DNA of 64,000 nt from Paracentrotus lividus (lineage: Eukaryota > Echinodermata > Echinoidea > Camarodonta > Echinidae). Made by a program: the position numbers and the translations under genes. Position 1 is the first letter of the stretch. Each line of letters opens with the position of its first letter. Shown here in pieces: positions 52,901 through 63,823 of the stretch. Location: positions 30,388,892-30,452,891 of the forward strand of contig CALNVZ010003426.1 of assembly GCA_940671915.1 (NCBI GenBank), in the 5' to 3' direction. Below the pieces are notes generated by a model. The model had not been told where the DNA came from, ran no database searches, and was given only the letters and a program-made list of their open reading frames with translations.

Positions 52901-55900
52901 TTATTAATCATAAAGAGGTGCTGATAGTTCTCTTCTTGAATACCAGGGGTCCTTATGAGAGCAAGTGAGCTTCAGATAAACAATTAATTGTCAAGCACTT
53001 TAGAAGTACATCTTTCTGTGCCCGGTTAAAAATATGTGAGCAGAAAAAGAGGTCCAATATTAATTGGAATTTATAATTTTTGTTTTATGATACATGTAGA
53101 TGGCCATGTGTTTAAAGTTTGGCACATGTTGTGTGACACACTCAAAATTTGTTCCAATTGTGCACATTTCAATGAAAATGGTTGTAACTTTTTCAAAATC
53201 TATATTTACCCCATAAAAGTAGATATTTTCTTGAAGCTGAATGTCTGAGGAGTTCAGAAATGCACTTAAAATTAATTTATAAATTATTCATTGAGTAAAA
53301 ATCACTTTTGAGGAGTAGATGTGAAAACTAAACCTTTTTGTAGGCCAATCTCAAGAAGCATGGCCAATAAATCAAGGTAATTAAATTCCTTGAATAACAT
53401 AATAAGCTATAGAAATCAAGCTAAATTGATTATTTCAGCAGGGTGCATTAATTTCAATCCAAAAACACCCTTCTGTGAACTTGATTTAACTCATTACAGC
53501 ATATTTGCCAAATTTGCTGCGCCGGCTCCTCCTGCGCCGACTCCTCCTCCACCCCAGATTGTTAATTACCAGTTTATTAACAGAAAATGATAAAATTTTT
53601 ACATGTTTTGATACAAGTATTTTTTTGTCCTACATCAGAGCTTCAATTTAAGACCAAAACCAGCTATAAGGGTTGTATAGTTGTTGAGTAAATCTATAAA
53701 CAACATCATATTTTAGGAGCAGATGTCACAACTCCACCTTTTTAAGGGCCCAAATTAAAAACGAATGGCCAGATGAACAATATTTCATATTAAATTCCAA
53801 GAGCAATGTTGCTGTAGACATAATTCATGTTTTCAAGTGTGTTAGTGCATACGTGCTGACAGAATATAGGTCACAACAGGGGTAATGACAGAGATGTATT
53901 AAGTTGACTTCATTGTTCCATTGTCACTTTAATGAGTACAACGTGTATAACTAATGCACAAGCTACAAAACATCACTTATGTGTTTTAAATAATGGGTCA
54001 GCACTACAAATATAAAGCAACATTATGCTACGAACATGATTAAAATTGTCAATTTTCACTCAGTGATGGAGGCTGCCATTTTTATTTTCTTTTGTGACAT
54101 CACAACACAATTTAAGTGCATGAAATACATTGTATATGGAGTACAATATCTTTGCGTTGGTCATTGCTTGCCATTGAGCATTTTGTTTGTTCGCATATGC
54201 CGAAGGTATTAAGGCATTGAGTGTACAAGTCTAGTCAATGCTTTTGTATACACATACATGTATGAAGATAATTAATTGTGTACTGCCTCTTTTTTTTTTC
54301 TTTTCCTTTTTTGCAATACTCTTTTTTTTTCTTTTTTTCCTTTTTTTTTTTTTTTTTGGTACACAAGCAATCTTTACGTTAGTAGGAAAATAGGGCAATA
54401 AACAAAAATGTGCACCTGTTAGCTCTTTCTTATACTTTTGAATATATTATTATATATTGACAGGAATTTGTATCACTATTACCAGAGGTTAAAATTACAA
54501 TGATAAAAATGAACAAGATTTAATAATTTCATTGAGATAAGAATAGATACTAGTTCACCACAACATGCAGAATGAACTTCATAAAAAGTAATGTACATGT
54601 ACATGTAGCAAGTAGGCCCTATCATTTCAACTTCAGGCTTCCTAAAAACAGAAACCGGTCTGCTAAACATATTCTGCTTCAGAGAGCTTCACTTGGAATT
54701 AAAATAGACAGAATAGCTGGGGCACCATGAGTGTACATCCATGACGAGGCACATACTGTAAATGTACAGTAGGTAAAATCAGTAACTCACCATGAATTTA
54801 CTGCTCAGTAACGTTACTACCCTGGACAATAGAGGGAGACATTTCAGTATCCACTCCAATAGACCAGTTCACTAATTATATTCAAACACCTACCATAATA
54901 CAATGTTGCTCTTGACAACAAGAAAGCTTGCCCTAAGCTTGCCCAGCATAGCAACAACTAATATGCATGTATGGGAACCGGATTTCAATTATTGTAGTTC
55001 ATGCTTTGATAAAAGGATGTTTGAAAATCTTGTTACTTTGTCCCCAGGAACATCAATAAATTATGAACTTAGTGAAGCAGTCTATCCAATCTAACTGGAA
55101 ATGTATCATGTAGCACCAATATCTAGTGTCCTAATATTTTTTCTTTATTTGCATTGCTAATTTAGAGACTTCAATGATTATTTCCATTTGTTCTGTGCCA
55201 ATTTAAAAATGCTTTATGTAAAATTTGGCTTTGTCAGTGATTGTTGCTCTTCAGTTGATTTTGTAATTCATGGCATCATAGTTTAAAAGATAATGCCAAA
55301 GTGTCACTAAAAGGAGACACTGTCATCTATGGGTTAAAAAGATTATAAATACAGTGACACCATCAGAGGCGTCAAACCCAAGAACTTTGCACCTTGATCT
55401 GACCAACAACAGTATTTTTACCTACAATGTACATGTATTGTTTAAATCACACAGATTCTCATACAATATAAAACAAGGCAATAACCAGATTGTGTCTCAC
55501 CCACCCGTGACTAGATAACATGAAGGTTTCCCCAAGTACATCCCTAACCAAGCTTGATTTTACAAAAAAGTCTTGCAAATAAAATTTAACATTTGATCTC
55601 AAATGACCTTTGACCTCTCTATTTGACCTCCCACAGCAGCACAACATGATGTTACCCCTAGTACATCCACATCACCCAAGTTTGGTTGCCATTGGACTAA
55701 CAGTTGTCAAGTAATGTGTCATAAGGGAGTCTTGCAGGTAAACTTTAACGTTTGAAATCAAATGACCTCTCACCTTACCATGTGACATCCGATGCCACTA
55801 TAACATGGCGGCCCCCCAAGTGCATCTATGACCCAAGTTTAGTTGCAAAGGGAGCAACAATGGTAAATTTATTTTTTATCAGAGAGTCTTGCCAGTAAAC

Positions 55901-58900
55901 TCAACATTTGACCTCAAATGACCTTTGACCTTTCTATGTGACCTCCGACAGCATCGCAACGTGATGTTACCCCTAGTGCATCTATCAACCAAGTTTGGCT
56001 GCCATTGGACCAGCAGTTGCCAAGTTATGCATCATAAGAGAAACTTGCAAGTAAACAATGTTTGAAATAAAATGACCTTTGACCTTACCATGTGACATCC
56101 GATACCACTATAACATTAAGGTCCCGCAAGTGGATATTTAACCCAAGTTTAGTTGAAAATGGAGCAATGGTTGCAAGGTTACTTGTTTTTTTTAGTCTTG
56201 CCAGTAAACTCTACCATTTGACCTCAAATGACCTTTGACCTCACCATGTGACCTCAGACAGCACCGCAACATGATGGTACCCCCAGTGCAACTATCACCC
56301 AAGTCTGGTTGCCATTGGACCAGCATTTGCCGCGTTATGCATCATAACATAGTCTTGCAAGTATACTTTAATGTATAAAGGTCTGTAGGTACTCTAAAAC
56401 AATGTGACCTCGAATGACCATTGACCTCAAAATGTGACCTCTGAGAGCACGCAACATGATGGTACCCCTAGTGCATCTACCACCCAAGTCTGGTTGCCAT
56501 AGGACAAGCAGTTGCCAAGTTATGTGTCATAAAAGAGTCTTGCAAGTAAAGTGTGACGGACGGACGACTGACAGACGCTGGACGGACGACGGACAGACAG
56601 ATGCCGTTCACCTCCGGTGGGTGAAACAAAAAGGTAGTTACTAAATAAATATAGGAAGGGTACAATAAATATTCTTTTCAAACATTAGCACTTACTCTTT
56701 TTGAGCACACAGAGTCCAACTGGAACCTGTCCTTTCAATTTATCATTGACTGGAATCGTAGCACACTCCACGATGTCACCCTGTTCCACCATAGCCTAAA
56801 AGAATAGGGATAAAAAAATATTGAAAGCTTGGATGTGAAAATTATTGCATAAGGAATTGCAAGCTAATGCAACTTACCAAAAGATAAATCCATAGCCCCC
56901 CTGCATGAGTACCGCACAGCAGGATTATATGCCAGATATATACCGATGCACTATTATTCTTATAAGTAGAAGGGGATTAATACATCCTGTATAAAATGCT
57001 GCTATGCGGCTTTCGAGCAGACGACCACAGCTTTATCTTTTGGTAAGTCACCTTACACACATGTATCTAATACAGTTTGGTGAACTTGATATAAAAACTT
57101 TTTTGACAATGTAGTCTATTTTTGTGGTTATGTACAGCAAAACTAATTTGATTGGCCTATTTGAGACTCTCCTCATGGAATTTTAGCAAGGACTTCTTGC
57201 TTCATGTACAAAATAAATTATATGCTTAACCCTAATCAGACTGGGGGGGGCCATCATGGCCCCCCCTCGACATTTTCCGCGACCACTCCGCCGCACGAAA
57301 TTTTCTGATCGCGCCGCTTGCTGACTTTTTACTTTTAAGTCTCACACATCTTTTGAAACCATTTTCACAAAAATCAGTCGTACCGTTACGACGCTGCACG
57401 ATTTTCAAAAATATCCGTCAGACCGAAAATGGCTCAAAAACGTGATTTTGTGTACAAAGTCAATGCAAATTGAGTTTTCTCACCTAATTCATAAAGATAT
57501 GATTATTTTCACTTTCATCGGCTGAAATCAATTTATTTTAGCATATTTATGCTTAAAAAACAAAGAAAAACAAAAGGTCGAAAAAATAAGGAAATACATA
57601 AGAAATTCATAAAACAATAAAATACATAAGAAATTAATTTTGAAACAAGAATTTTTTTCTAGTACAATTGTTAGGAATGCTATAAGGAATAAGAATACAC
57701 AAAATTAGCATTCTAGAAGCTTCATTTTTTCAATTAGAGCAAAAAGTATGATTTCATGCATAAATTAGCATAATTAATTCATATAAAAAAAATTCATATT
57801 ATTTTGGAAAAATTAACAGCGCAGTCTTGTAAATTACATGACTCACTACCATCGTGCAAATTTTCGGTGCAGTCTTGACAGCTACCAAAACACCCCAGTC
57901 TGATTAGGGTTAAATTGGCTAAGCATACAACATTTTGGTTAAGATTACAGTTAGTCACTAATCAGGTATCACTGAGGATAATCTATGTTTGTTGGGTCTT
58001 CCAAAAAGATTGTCCATAAGCGAATACTGAGGGCTAGGTTTGTTTGGGATATTGCCTCATGCACAATCATGCACAATTTGCAACAAGCCAGTTTATCTGT
58101 AGCTCATCGAGCTCAACTGGGAAACACAAAAATCTACCACCTCATAATTTGGTGGGACAGCAGAGAAAGATGCTGACATTAATGATCTTGTACCTTGAAC
58201 ACTTTGCATTCACATTCTGAACATATTTACCTCTTCAATAGCACTAGCAGCAATACGATGACCAGCCACACTGATGACATCATCAACCCTGGCTTGTATT
58301 GAGATATAACCATCTTCAGAATGGACTCCAGCATCCATTGTGTCGTAGTAACCCTAGAGGATTAAATAGAAGATAGACAAGACTATAGGGGAGGTATATT
58401 TATATATTGTTTGATGAACAAAAATCTCTCTGATTCACAATGTTCTTGATATCATCAACCCTGGCTTGTATTGATATATTACCATATTCAGAAGGAATTC
58501 CAGCATCCATTATATCGGAATAATCCTAGGGGACGGATTAGACAAGATACATTTACAGGCGAGTGTATTGTGCCATGAATCTTATCATTTTAGTTCTTTC
58601 TCATATACTCTATTGTTAACCTACATGTAGCTTACATTGAAATACAATTAACTGAATATATTACATGTACATGTACATGCCCCTCTACTTTGGAATGATA
58701 TCCCTTCTAACTTGAAAAATTCTTCCTCAGTATCTCAGTTTAAAGCCCTTCTCAAAACACACTTATTCAAAAAACATTTCTTGTGAATCAAGTTTGGCCA
58801 TTTTCCCGGTCTTCTCTACCCTTCTTTCTTCCCTCTTCTTTTCGTAAAAGCGCATAGAGACGCCAAAATTGGAAGTGATATGCGCTTTATAAGAACTGTA

Positions 58901-61019
58901 CTATTATTATTATCATTATTACATATATGCCTGTGTTCATAGTATCAGACTTTCCCTAATATCATGGTCACAACATCAGTTGCCAATTCCATCACATTTG
59001 CTCCAGTGAAAATTGCTCCCCCGTATATTCCATGCAATAATCAAATCATTTGGTTATTTCATGGAATTTACAGCAGAGAACTTACAATGTAACACTAATC
59101 CCTATTGAAAACATAACCCTACATCTAAAAATAAAATAAAGCATGGAGCATTTGTTGGCAAAGCAAATGTTGTGCCACCTTTGTTTTATCCGACAAACTG
59201 TTATAAGCTACTGAAATGCTTGCATCTGATTGGCTGAGAGCAAATTTGTCGGATAAAATGTCCGTCAAGTCCTTTGATGAAATGCCTCCCAGGTCAAATT
59301 TTGCAGATAATCCTTGACGAATGAATACTGCTGAATAACCCTCTTTGGGTTTCACAAGCTATTCTTATTTTTTGTCCAAGACAGCAATTTACTATCTTTA
59401 CATTGTATGTTTGGAAAACACAGCTCAGCTCTGTCTAGTTCAAACATTTTTAGGGGGAAGTCCATGACAAGTCACATGTGACTTTTGATTTCCCCCTCCG
59501 CGTATGCAATTATTGTTATTTTATTAATTGTCGATACCTGTAATTTCATTATTTTGTATCTGATGAATGTTTTCTTAAATGTATTCATTTTGCATTTGTA
59601 AAATAAAATTTGAATTGAATTGAAATAATACTAATTATACTTACTGGGTATTTTTCAAAGTAGGTATTAAGAAATCTATCATGACTGCCCCATAGGGTAG
59701 TGAAGGAGGCAGGTGGGAGTGGTAATCTGTTTGAAAACAAAATAAATAAAATTAATCATTTTTTTAAGGGTTAAATCAATCTTGCACTTTGTGCATAAAA
59801 GTCTCACTCTAAACCAGTTAAAATATTGTTTCAAATTCTTTGCAATCATTTACAAAGTTTTGTGTGTATGTTACAGGGGATAGTTCAAATAAATACCTGT
59901 TTGACAAGAGAAAGAACGATTCTTTTCAGTATCCTACATATTGCTTATTCAAGGCTTTAAAAAAAAATCTACAAAAAAATAAAAGAAGTAAATGCATTAC
60001 AATAATCTTGTTTCTTCTACTCATGTACTTGGAATAATTCAATGGCTCTGTATCTAATGCCAATATTGTCCTAAATGAGATTGAATGCATGCATTTATGG
60101 TTTTGGCATTGCAATGAATAATGATGAGACGGAATCCTAGTAAAATCAGCTAATTGCTGTGTGCGATTGTACTACAATTATGTCCCAGCATGCACTGTGT
60201 TGTAAGAACTATAAATGTACATAATAGGTCTACCTACTTGATGCAGATGTTTCCCAGTTCTCCCCTTGGTGCTTCTTCACCTGTCTCATTCAACACCCGG
60301 ACTGGAACCAAGGTAAAGAAAAGGATAATCAACTGAGAAACTTTGTAAAAGAGGAAGTCCAATTTGAATGTAAACTGGTGTTCAATAAACGGTAACAAAA
60401 AAAAAAAAATCGAAAAAAATTGAGGTGAAGTTTTGATAAATCTATGAATTAACGATAATCAAGCTACAATTTACGACTATTGATTCTTTTCATTTCATGA
60501 CGTCACTTGTAAATGGCTCTCCAAATTTTTCTGCTGTACTCCATAAATGTCTATTTTTTGCTGGTCCTTAAAGAAGTAGAAATTTTTCATAGAGGTATGT
60601 ATAATTCATATATCAAATGCACAGGTACAATACATGTACTGTAAATTCTTCTGGAAAAAAATAGCAAATTATGGCATCTACAACACGCATGGGAAAGCAC
60701 CTCGCTACTGACGTCAACAAATGAAATGGTTGAAAATTTTTAATATTTTCCTTTGTTAAATTTTTGTCGAACTTCCAATGAAACTTGTGTGTTCCTCTCC
60801 TTGTTCTGCTATTATGTATAATGTATATTACCTTCCAATAACAAAAAAAAAGTATCTCAAGATCTTATATTTAAATTTTAAAAATCTGTCATTAATCTAA
60901 AACTATCTTACAGGTAGACAATGTCTAGGATGTCAAAATTTTTCCCAGTCCTACCCCTGAATATATCATGGCCAAACTAGTCTCTATTCATCCATCTATC
61001 TATCTTCCTACCTACCTAC

Positions 61020-61084
<65 letters not shown>

Positions 61085-63823
61085 CATCCATCCATCCCTT
61101 TATCATCTTACCATCCCAGCCAGGCACAGGTTTACCAGTAACGCCATGTCTAGGATATAATTCTTCTCCAAGTCCTACAGCTGTGTGTGTCATTGCCCAA
61201 CCAGTCTCTGAAATGATTAAAATGCACAGATATTTTAAACACCCATTACTGACTCCTTCACTTTTCACTTTCACTGGGAATACACTCCTTGAAAAAAAAT
61301 TTTTAAAGATGACATGAACCATGTTTTTGCACATACTACTACATGTACTCGTCATTTTCAATGGTAGGGAAAGTATTTTGGGAAAGTATTTTGGGAAAGT
61401 CCACTCTCCTTTCTATGAGGACTATCACAAAAAGATTTTGTTATAAAGAGACAATTCTCCTGGATCCAATTTGAAAGATGTGAGAACATGTGTGTTGAGG
61501 GGAACAGGTAATTGGCGCAGTCCCGAGCAACTTATAATAACGGGAATGGCTTGCATGATAAAATACTTGTATACTTGTAATGTTTACTCTCAAAGTGATT
61601 TGAAAAGGTTAAAAACAATTCACCTAAGATTTGCTGTGTGCTTTGAGGTTATGAAATCAACAAAATGATAAGAAATAAAGCCAATTCTGATAACAGTCAC
61701 AGAAATGCACATGTATGGGACTACACAAAATGTTTGGTTCATAAATTTTAACTGTTAGTTGTTATCATATGACTATATGGGCATTTGAAGCACTATCCTT
61801 GCCAGTAGACATTTCTACTATAACACGACATATTCTTCCTAAAACAAATGAAAATAATGTCCCCACTACAGAAGACACCCTTCAAGTACTTGTGCAAGTG
61901 ACCATGTACAAATGTACTTATATAAACCAGTCCCACAATGCCACTAACCTGTCTGCCACCAGTGGTCAATGATAGGTACATTTAACACATCTCTGCACCA
62001 ATGAAGACATTCACGATCAAATATCTCACCAGCAACAAACAGGTATCTAAATCTACAAAACAAATTGAACAAATATGTAATCTTGGGCAAAAAGAGAAAA
62101 CATGTCATGCAAAACAAATTGAACTAGATCTACATTTATTAAAGTGGGGTGCAAAATATGAGGAGGAAAGAACTGCTTATCAGAGAAAGATTTGTTTGAA
62201 TATAATGGATAACAAATAAGTTTCAGATGCATTGGAAAGTAAATGTACAAACAAAACAAAGTTTGAATTTTAATAAAAAGAAATAACAAACATTATGTGC
62301 ATATATCGTATATGAGAACAAAGGGAAGACAATTCAAAATGTAACAGTGTTTCTTGATAAAAGTATGCTCTTAACAATTGTATATACTTTTGATGAACTT
62401 TTGACGACATGCCTTACATGCAGTATACACATTCAACAGAAGAAACAGAGTAATAGCCTTACAACCTTTAGCCTACATATTATAAGCAACATAATTCATT
62501 GTCTCCCATTCAAGAGATTGATGTTAAATAATGGACCCCCTCAAGAGAACCTAACTCAAAGTGCTTTTCAGATGATGATTATGAACATGGTTGTTTGCTT
62601 AAGATGTTTAAACAAACTCATAAAATTTGATAAAAATCTAATAAACTCAAAATCATAAACTCAAGTTGTGCTGAGCCATATAAGGTTCATATAACCTTGG
62701 TCTAACACCACTTAAACTTTTTTTTTTTTCAAGGAATAGGTAATGACCCAACCTATTTAAGTGATGAAATGGGAATGTAGGGGCAATTAGACCATCTGCT
62801 AGTAGATCTAGACCAAGTGGATATAAGGGGGCCACAATGAAGGACACCTATTCCCTTGATGTTCCAAATGGGTTCAGCATGCCCTATTGTTATTCAATCC
62901 CCAGTTCTACCTGGGTCCAGAGCATCCTCAGCATCCTAAATAAAGAAGATTATTGTTATCCTGGAAGCACATCCTGGAAGAGGGTGAGCCAGCATGGTGT
63001 CTGATGCTCTAACCTCATAGTACTCTATTGTTTGTAGAACAATAGCTTTTTTAAGCCAGTGTACTGGCATGAGTCTAAAATGGGGTTATGCCCAACCCAT
63101 TATCTACATGTAATCTCCCATTCCGAACCCTTGCGGAACATTGAGTGAATATATCCTAGCTCCCTAACTCATGCTCAGGGGATGTGTGCTATTGGGAAAT
63201 CTATCAATGAGATAAGATTTTAGATAGGGGGCGCGCTCAGAATAAAACTGTGACTCTTAGTCTAACTAAACTCTTTGTAAAAACATGCCCAGGAAGGTGC
63301 TTCACTAAGTCATTCGTAACTTGGTGAAACACCACCTGGGCTGTTTTTCACCAAGCCATTTGTAAGTTAAGAATGACTTTACGAACTACTGGTGATCAGT
63401 TCTTGCGCTAAATTATAAAGCATGTGATAAGTATAGCATCAAAGAACATGTTCCAATCATTCGTAAAGTCGTTCGTAACTTTAAGAACGACTTGGTTAAA
63501 CACCCCCCCCCCACCAATTCCTCTTCATCCTAAATGCTAAATGCCTGACACAAATTGCATTTTTGTTCTAGACACAAATTGTATACTATTTGGATTCCTT
63601 TTTCTTCCCAAGCTACATGTACAACATGTGGGAAGCTTTGAAATCTGCCATCTTTGATTATTAGAACCTACCTATCTCTGGCGTATTTCTTTGCCATGAT
63701 TGCCTCTGGGTCGTCTTTGATGATAGCTCTCAGAGCAGTGGGGGCAGTGAACAATGAGACAACATCATGCTGGTTCAACACTCGGAAGAATGCTCCAGCG
63801 TCAGGTGTACCAACGGGCTTACC
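46852..63823 (-). CDS. ACSS3: ACSS3, acyl-CoA synthetase short-chain family member 3 (C-terminal half, nine exons)
   Basis: Nine minus-strand exons with GT-AG borders and compatible phases join into 972 bases: 323 residues and a stop. The ANL-family landmarks are present in order: GKPVGTPDAG and LFTAPTALRAI at the start, DHWWQTETG (A5; visible residues 78-86), GYYDTMDAG with the ribose-binding Asp (165-173), RVDDVISVAGHRI (A8; 186-198) and LPRTRSGKI with the catalytic Lys (281). ACSS3 is a mitochondrial enzyme in vertebrates. It forms an acyl-AMP and then acyl-CoA, favouring propionate. The match to ACSS3 rather than ACSS1 or ACSS2 rests on GKPVGTPDAG, the double W of DHWWQTETG and the C-terminus. 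The family is about 680 residues, so roughly half lies beyond base 64000, including the targeting peptide and P-loop. The C-terminus ends normally. Two exons have partial decayed duplicates in the introns upstream of them. All catalytic motifs in view look intact. Confidence 0.95.
47845..48020 (-). CDS. ACSS3: ACSS3 exon with the catalytic lysine motif
   Basis: 176 bases; acceptor CTCATGTAG, donor GTTAGC. It completes Asn and encodes 58 residues from VSKPEKQIID to VNGQAFK, with GPVAFFKKAVIVNKLPRTR then SGKI. The Lys of SGKI catalyses adenylate formation in the whole family and is the usual acetylation control site. Confidence 0.96.
48075..48169 (-). pseudogene. Partial duplicate of the ACSS3 exon at 47845-48020, with a stop
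   Basis: 95 bases align without gaps to 47926-48020 with 8 differences. The acceptor (TCTTTTAG) is kept. The frame reads VSKPEKQIIVEVIAIV, then a stop where the true exon has Arg, then SNVGPVAFFKKAII. The part encoding the catalytic LPRTRSGK and the donor are absent. Confidence 0.92.
48493..48555 (-). pseudogene. Second, more decayed duplicate of the ACSS3 exon at 47845-48020
   Basis: The minus strand reads GVSKLVKKIIDEIIAKL, against VSKPEKQIIDEVIAIV in the true exon, after an ATTTCAG-type acceptor kept as ATCAG. Downstream, only TGGACCTGTA is left of the VGPV coding part, so the copy has lost its frame. It is clearly older than the copy at 48075-48169. Confidence 0.8.
48570..50430. other. 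ACSS3 large intron: pyrimidine-rich tract and unique sequence
   Basis: A (CT)n run lies at 48951-48973, followed by a pyrimidine-rich strand to about 49250, which creates a 148-codon Leu/Ser/Phe frame at 48928-49374. The frame at 50029-50262 (-) is unrecognised. Confidence 0.55.
50436..51652. mobile_element. Repeat element built on GCGCGACGGGACGGAAAAT
   Basis: The motif (C)GCGACG(G/A)GACGG occurs at 50436 (+), 50607 (+), about 50805 (-), 50817 (+), 51263 (+) and about 51650 (-). The two outermost copies point inward like terminal inverted repeats, giving about 1.2 kb. The pair at 50805-50829 is head to head (CCGTCCGCGTCGCGCGACGG). The interior is AT-rich, with C-runs near 51390, and has no recognised protein. 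It lies in the large ACSS3 intron. A DNA transposon is the simplest reading but the family is unknown to me. Confidence 0.6.
51985..52007. repeat. C-run / A-run / G-run block
   Basis: About 9 C, 10 A and 7 G in succession, the same arrangement as at 20571-20602. Confidence 0.8.
52020..55589. other. ACSS3 large intron, no further exon seen
   Basis: AT-rich intronic sequence with T-rich runs at 54289-54358. A Pro/Ala-rich phrase at 53518-53555 comes from CTCC repeats. Open frames here match no family I know. Confidence 0.55.
55590..56535. repeat. About 156-bp satellite carrying DR1 motifs, about six units
   Basis: Each unit has TGACCTTTGACCT followed about 40 bases later by a GATGTTACCCCTAGTGCATC-like block and then CCAAGTTTGGTTGCCATTGG. 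DR1 positions start at 55604, 55763 (diverged), 55919, 56073, 56229 and 56415 (one mismatch), so spacings are 159, 156, 154, 156 and 186. The array ends in GACGGACGGACGAC-type words at 56558-56604. It lies in the ACSS3 8.7-kb intron, right next to the exon at 56696. TGACCTTTGACCT is the complement of AGGTCAAAGGTCA, the DR1 site of HNF4, RXR/PPAR and COUP-TF receptors. Confidence 0.93.
56696..56795 (-). CDS. ACSS3: ACSS3 exon (AMVEQGDIVEC...)
   Basis: 100 bases; acceptor TTCTTTTAG, donor GTAAGT after A. It encodes AMVEQGDIVECATI, then PVNDKLKGQVPVGLCVLKK (33 residues), plus one base that completes Asn with the next exon. LKGxVPxxLCVL is a conserved C-terminal-domain strand of the family. Confidence 0.95.
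57230..57909. mobile_element. piggyBac-like MITE, 680 bp
   Basis: Perfect 17-bp terminal inverted repeats CCCTAATCAGACTGGGG at 57230-57246 and (complement) 57893-57909, flanked on both sides by TTAA (57226-57229, 57910-57913). TTAA duplication is the hallmark of piggyBac transposition. No transposase is encoded. It lies in an ACSS3 intron. Confidence 0.92.
58231..58353 (-). CDS. ACSS3: ACSS3 exon with the RVDD...GHRI motif
   Basis: 123 bases, phase 0 at both ends; acceptor ATCCTCTAG, donor GTAAAT. It encodes 41 residues from GYYDTMDAG to ASAIEE, including the A7 Asp and the A8 hinge motif RVDDVISVAGHRI that separates the N- and C-terminal domains. Confidence 0.96.
58450..58525 (-). pseudogene. 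Partial duplicate of the ACSS3 exon at 58231-58353
   Basis: 76 bases align without gaps to 58278-58353, with about 12 differences. The acceptor (CCCTAG) is kept. The frame stays open for 25 codons (DYSDIMDAGIPSEYGNISIQ, then ARVDD). The copy stops before the GHRI part and has no donor at the expected place, so it is not a usable exon as it stands. Confidence 0.88.
58682..58920 (+). pseudogene. 5'-truncated LINE fragment (reverse transcriptase C-terminus and 3' tail)
   Basis: Codons 58682-58786 read PLLWNDIPSNL, then NSSSVSQFKALLKTHLFKKH, then FL and a stop. This pattern (W-N-x-[IL]-P, S-x-x-x-F-K-x-L-L-K-T-x-L-F) is the usual C-terminus of CR1/L2-type non-LTR reverse transcriptases in animals. 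The 3' part ends GATATGCGCTTTATAAGAAC followed by an ATT-type tail. It is antisense within an ACSS3 intron and is a dead, 5'-truncated copy. Confidence 0.85.
59183..59290. mobile_element. Palindromic MITE, copy 3 of 3 (truncated)
   Basis: Starts at TTTTATCCGACAAACTG and runs to CCTTTGATGAAATGCCTCCC. It matches copies at 11798 and 31648 but lacks the outer left arm. It lies in an ACSS3 intron. Confidence 0.85.
59516..59630 (+). mobile_element. Probable LINE 3' tail in an ACSS3 intron
   Basis: AATAAAATTTGAATTGAATT at the end of an AT-rich, AATTG-repeating tail resembles the 3' ends of truncated non-LTR elements. No coding part remains. Confidence 0.35.
59645..59726 (-). CDS. ACSS3: ACSS3 exon (LPLPPASFTTLW...)
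   Basis: 82 bases; acceptor TTTTCAAACAG, donor GTAAGT. One base finishes the Lys codon, followed by LPLPPASFTTLW to YFEKYP (27 residues), ending in phase 0. LPLPPG/A plus a Trp is typical of this part of ACSS3. Confidence 0.94.
60238..60301 (-). CDS. ACSS3: ACSS3 exon (RVLNETGEEAP...)
   Basis: 64 bases; acceptor TGGTTCCAG, donor GTAGGT. It completes a Val codon, encodes RVLNETGEEAPRGELGNICI and gives two bases of a Lys codon. Phases match both neighbours. Confidence 0.92.
60993..61099. repeat. (TCTA)n microsatellite in an ACSS3 intron
   Basis: TCTA/CTAC/TCCA tetranucleotides, about 100 bases, starting 13 bases beyond the donor of the exon at 61112-61207 on the intron side. Confidence 0.97.
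61112..61207 (-). CDS. ACSS3: ACSS3 exon completing TETG
   Basis: 96 bases; acceptor CATTTCAG, donor GTAAGA. It finishes the Glu codon and encodes TGWAMTHTAVGLGEEL to VTGKPVPGWD (31 residues), plus one base of a Val codon. Confidence 0.93.
61949..62046 (-). CDS. ACSS3: ACSS3 exon with the DHWWQT motif
   Basis: 98 bases; acceptor GATTTAG, donor GTTAGT. It completes the Arg codon, then encodes YLFVAGEIFD to DHWWQT (32 residues) and gives the first base of the Glu codon of TETG. The motif is the A5 element that contacts AMP. Confidence 0.95.
62785..62830. repeat. TTAGACCAA repeat, short copy 3
   Basis: CAATTAGACCATCTGCTAGT and TCTAGACCAAGTGGATATAA share words with the blocks at 15541 and 34567. 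It lies in an ACSS3 intron. Confidence 0.6.
63288..63508. mobile_element. MITE-like palindromes with CACCAAG...TTCGTAA arms
   Basis: The main arms are GTTTTTCACCAAGCCATTTG near 63350 and, reversed, GTTCGTAACTTTAAGAACGA then CTTGGTTAAACACC near 63470-63505. Inner CGTAAAG/CTTTACG pairs lie between. A smaller palindrome, CCCAGG...CACCAAG/CTTGGTGAAACACCACCTGGG, sits at 63288-63343. It is non-coding, in an ACSS3 intron. Confidence 0.75.
63672..63823 (-). CDS. ACSS3: ACSS3 exon (GKPVGTPDAG...), first in window
   Basis: 152 bases, phase 0 at the start, with acceptor TTTTGTTAG before GGTAAG. It ends with two bases of an Arg codon at donor GTAGGT. It encodes 50 residues from GKPVGTPDAG to KKYARD and includes LFTAPTALRAI. 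Upstream exons are outside the window. Confidence 0.95.
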
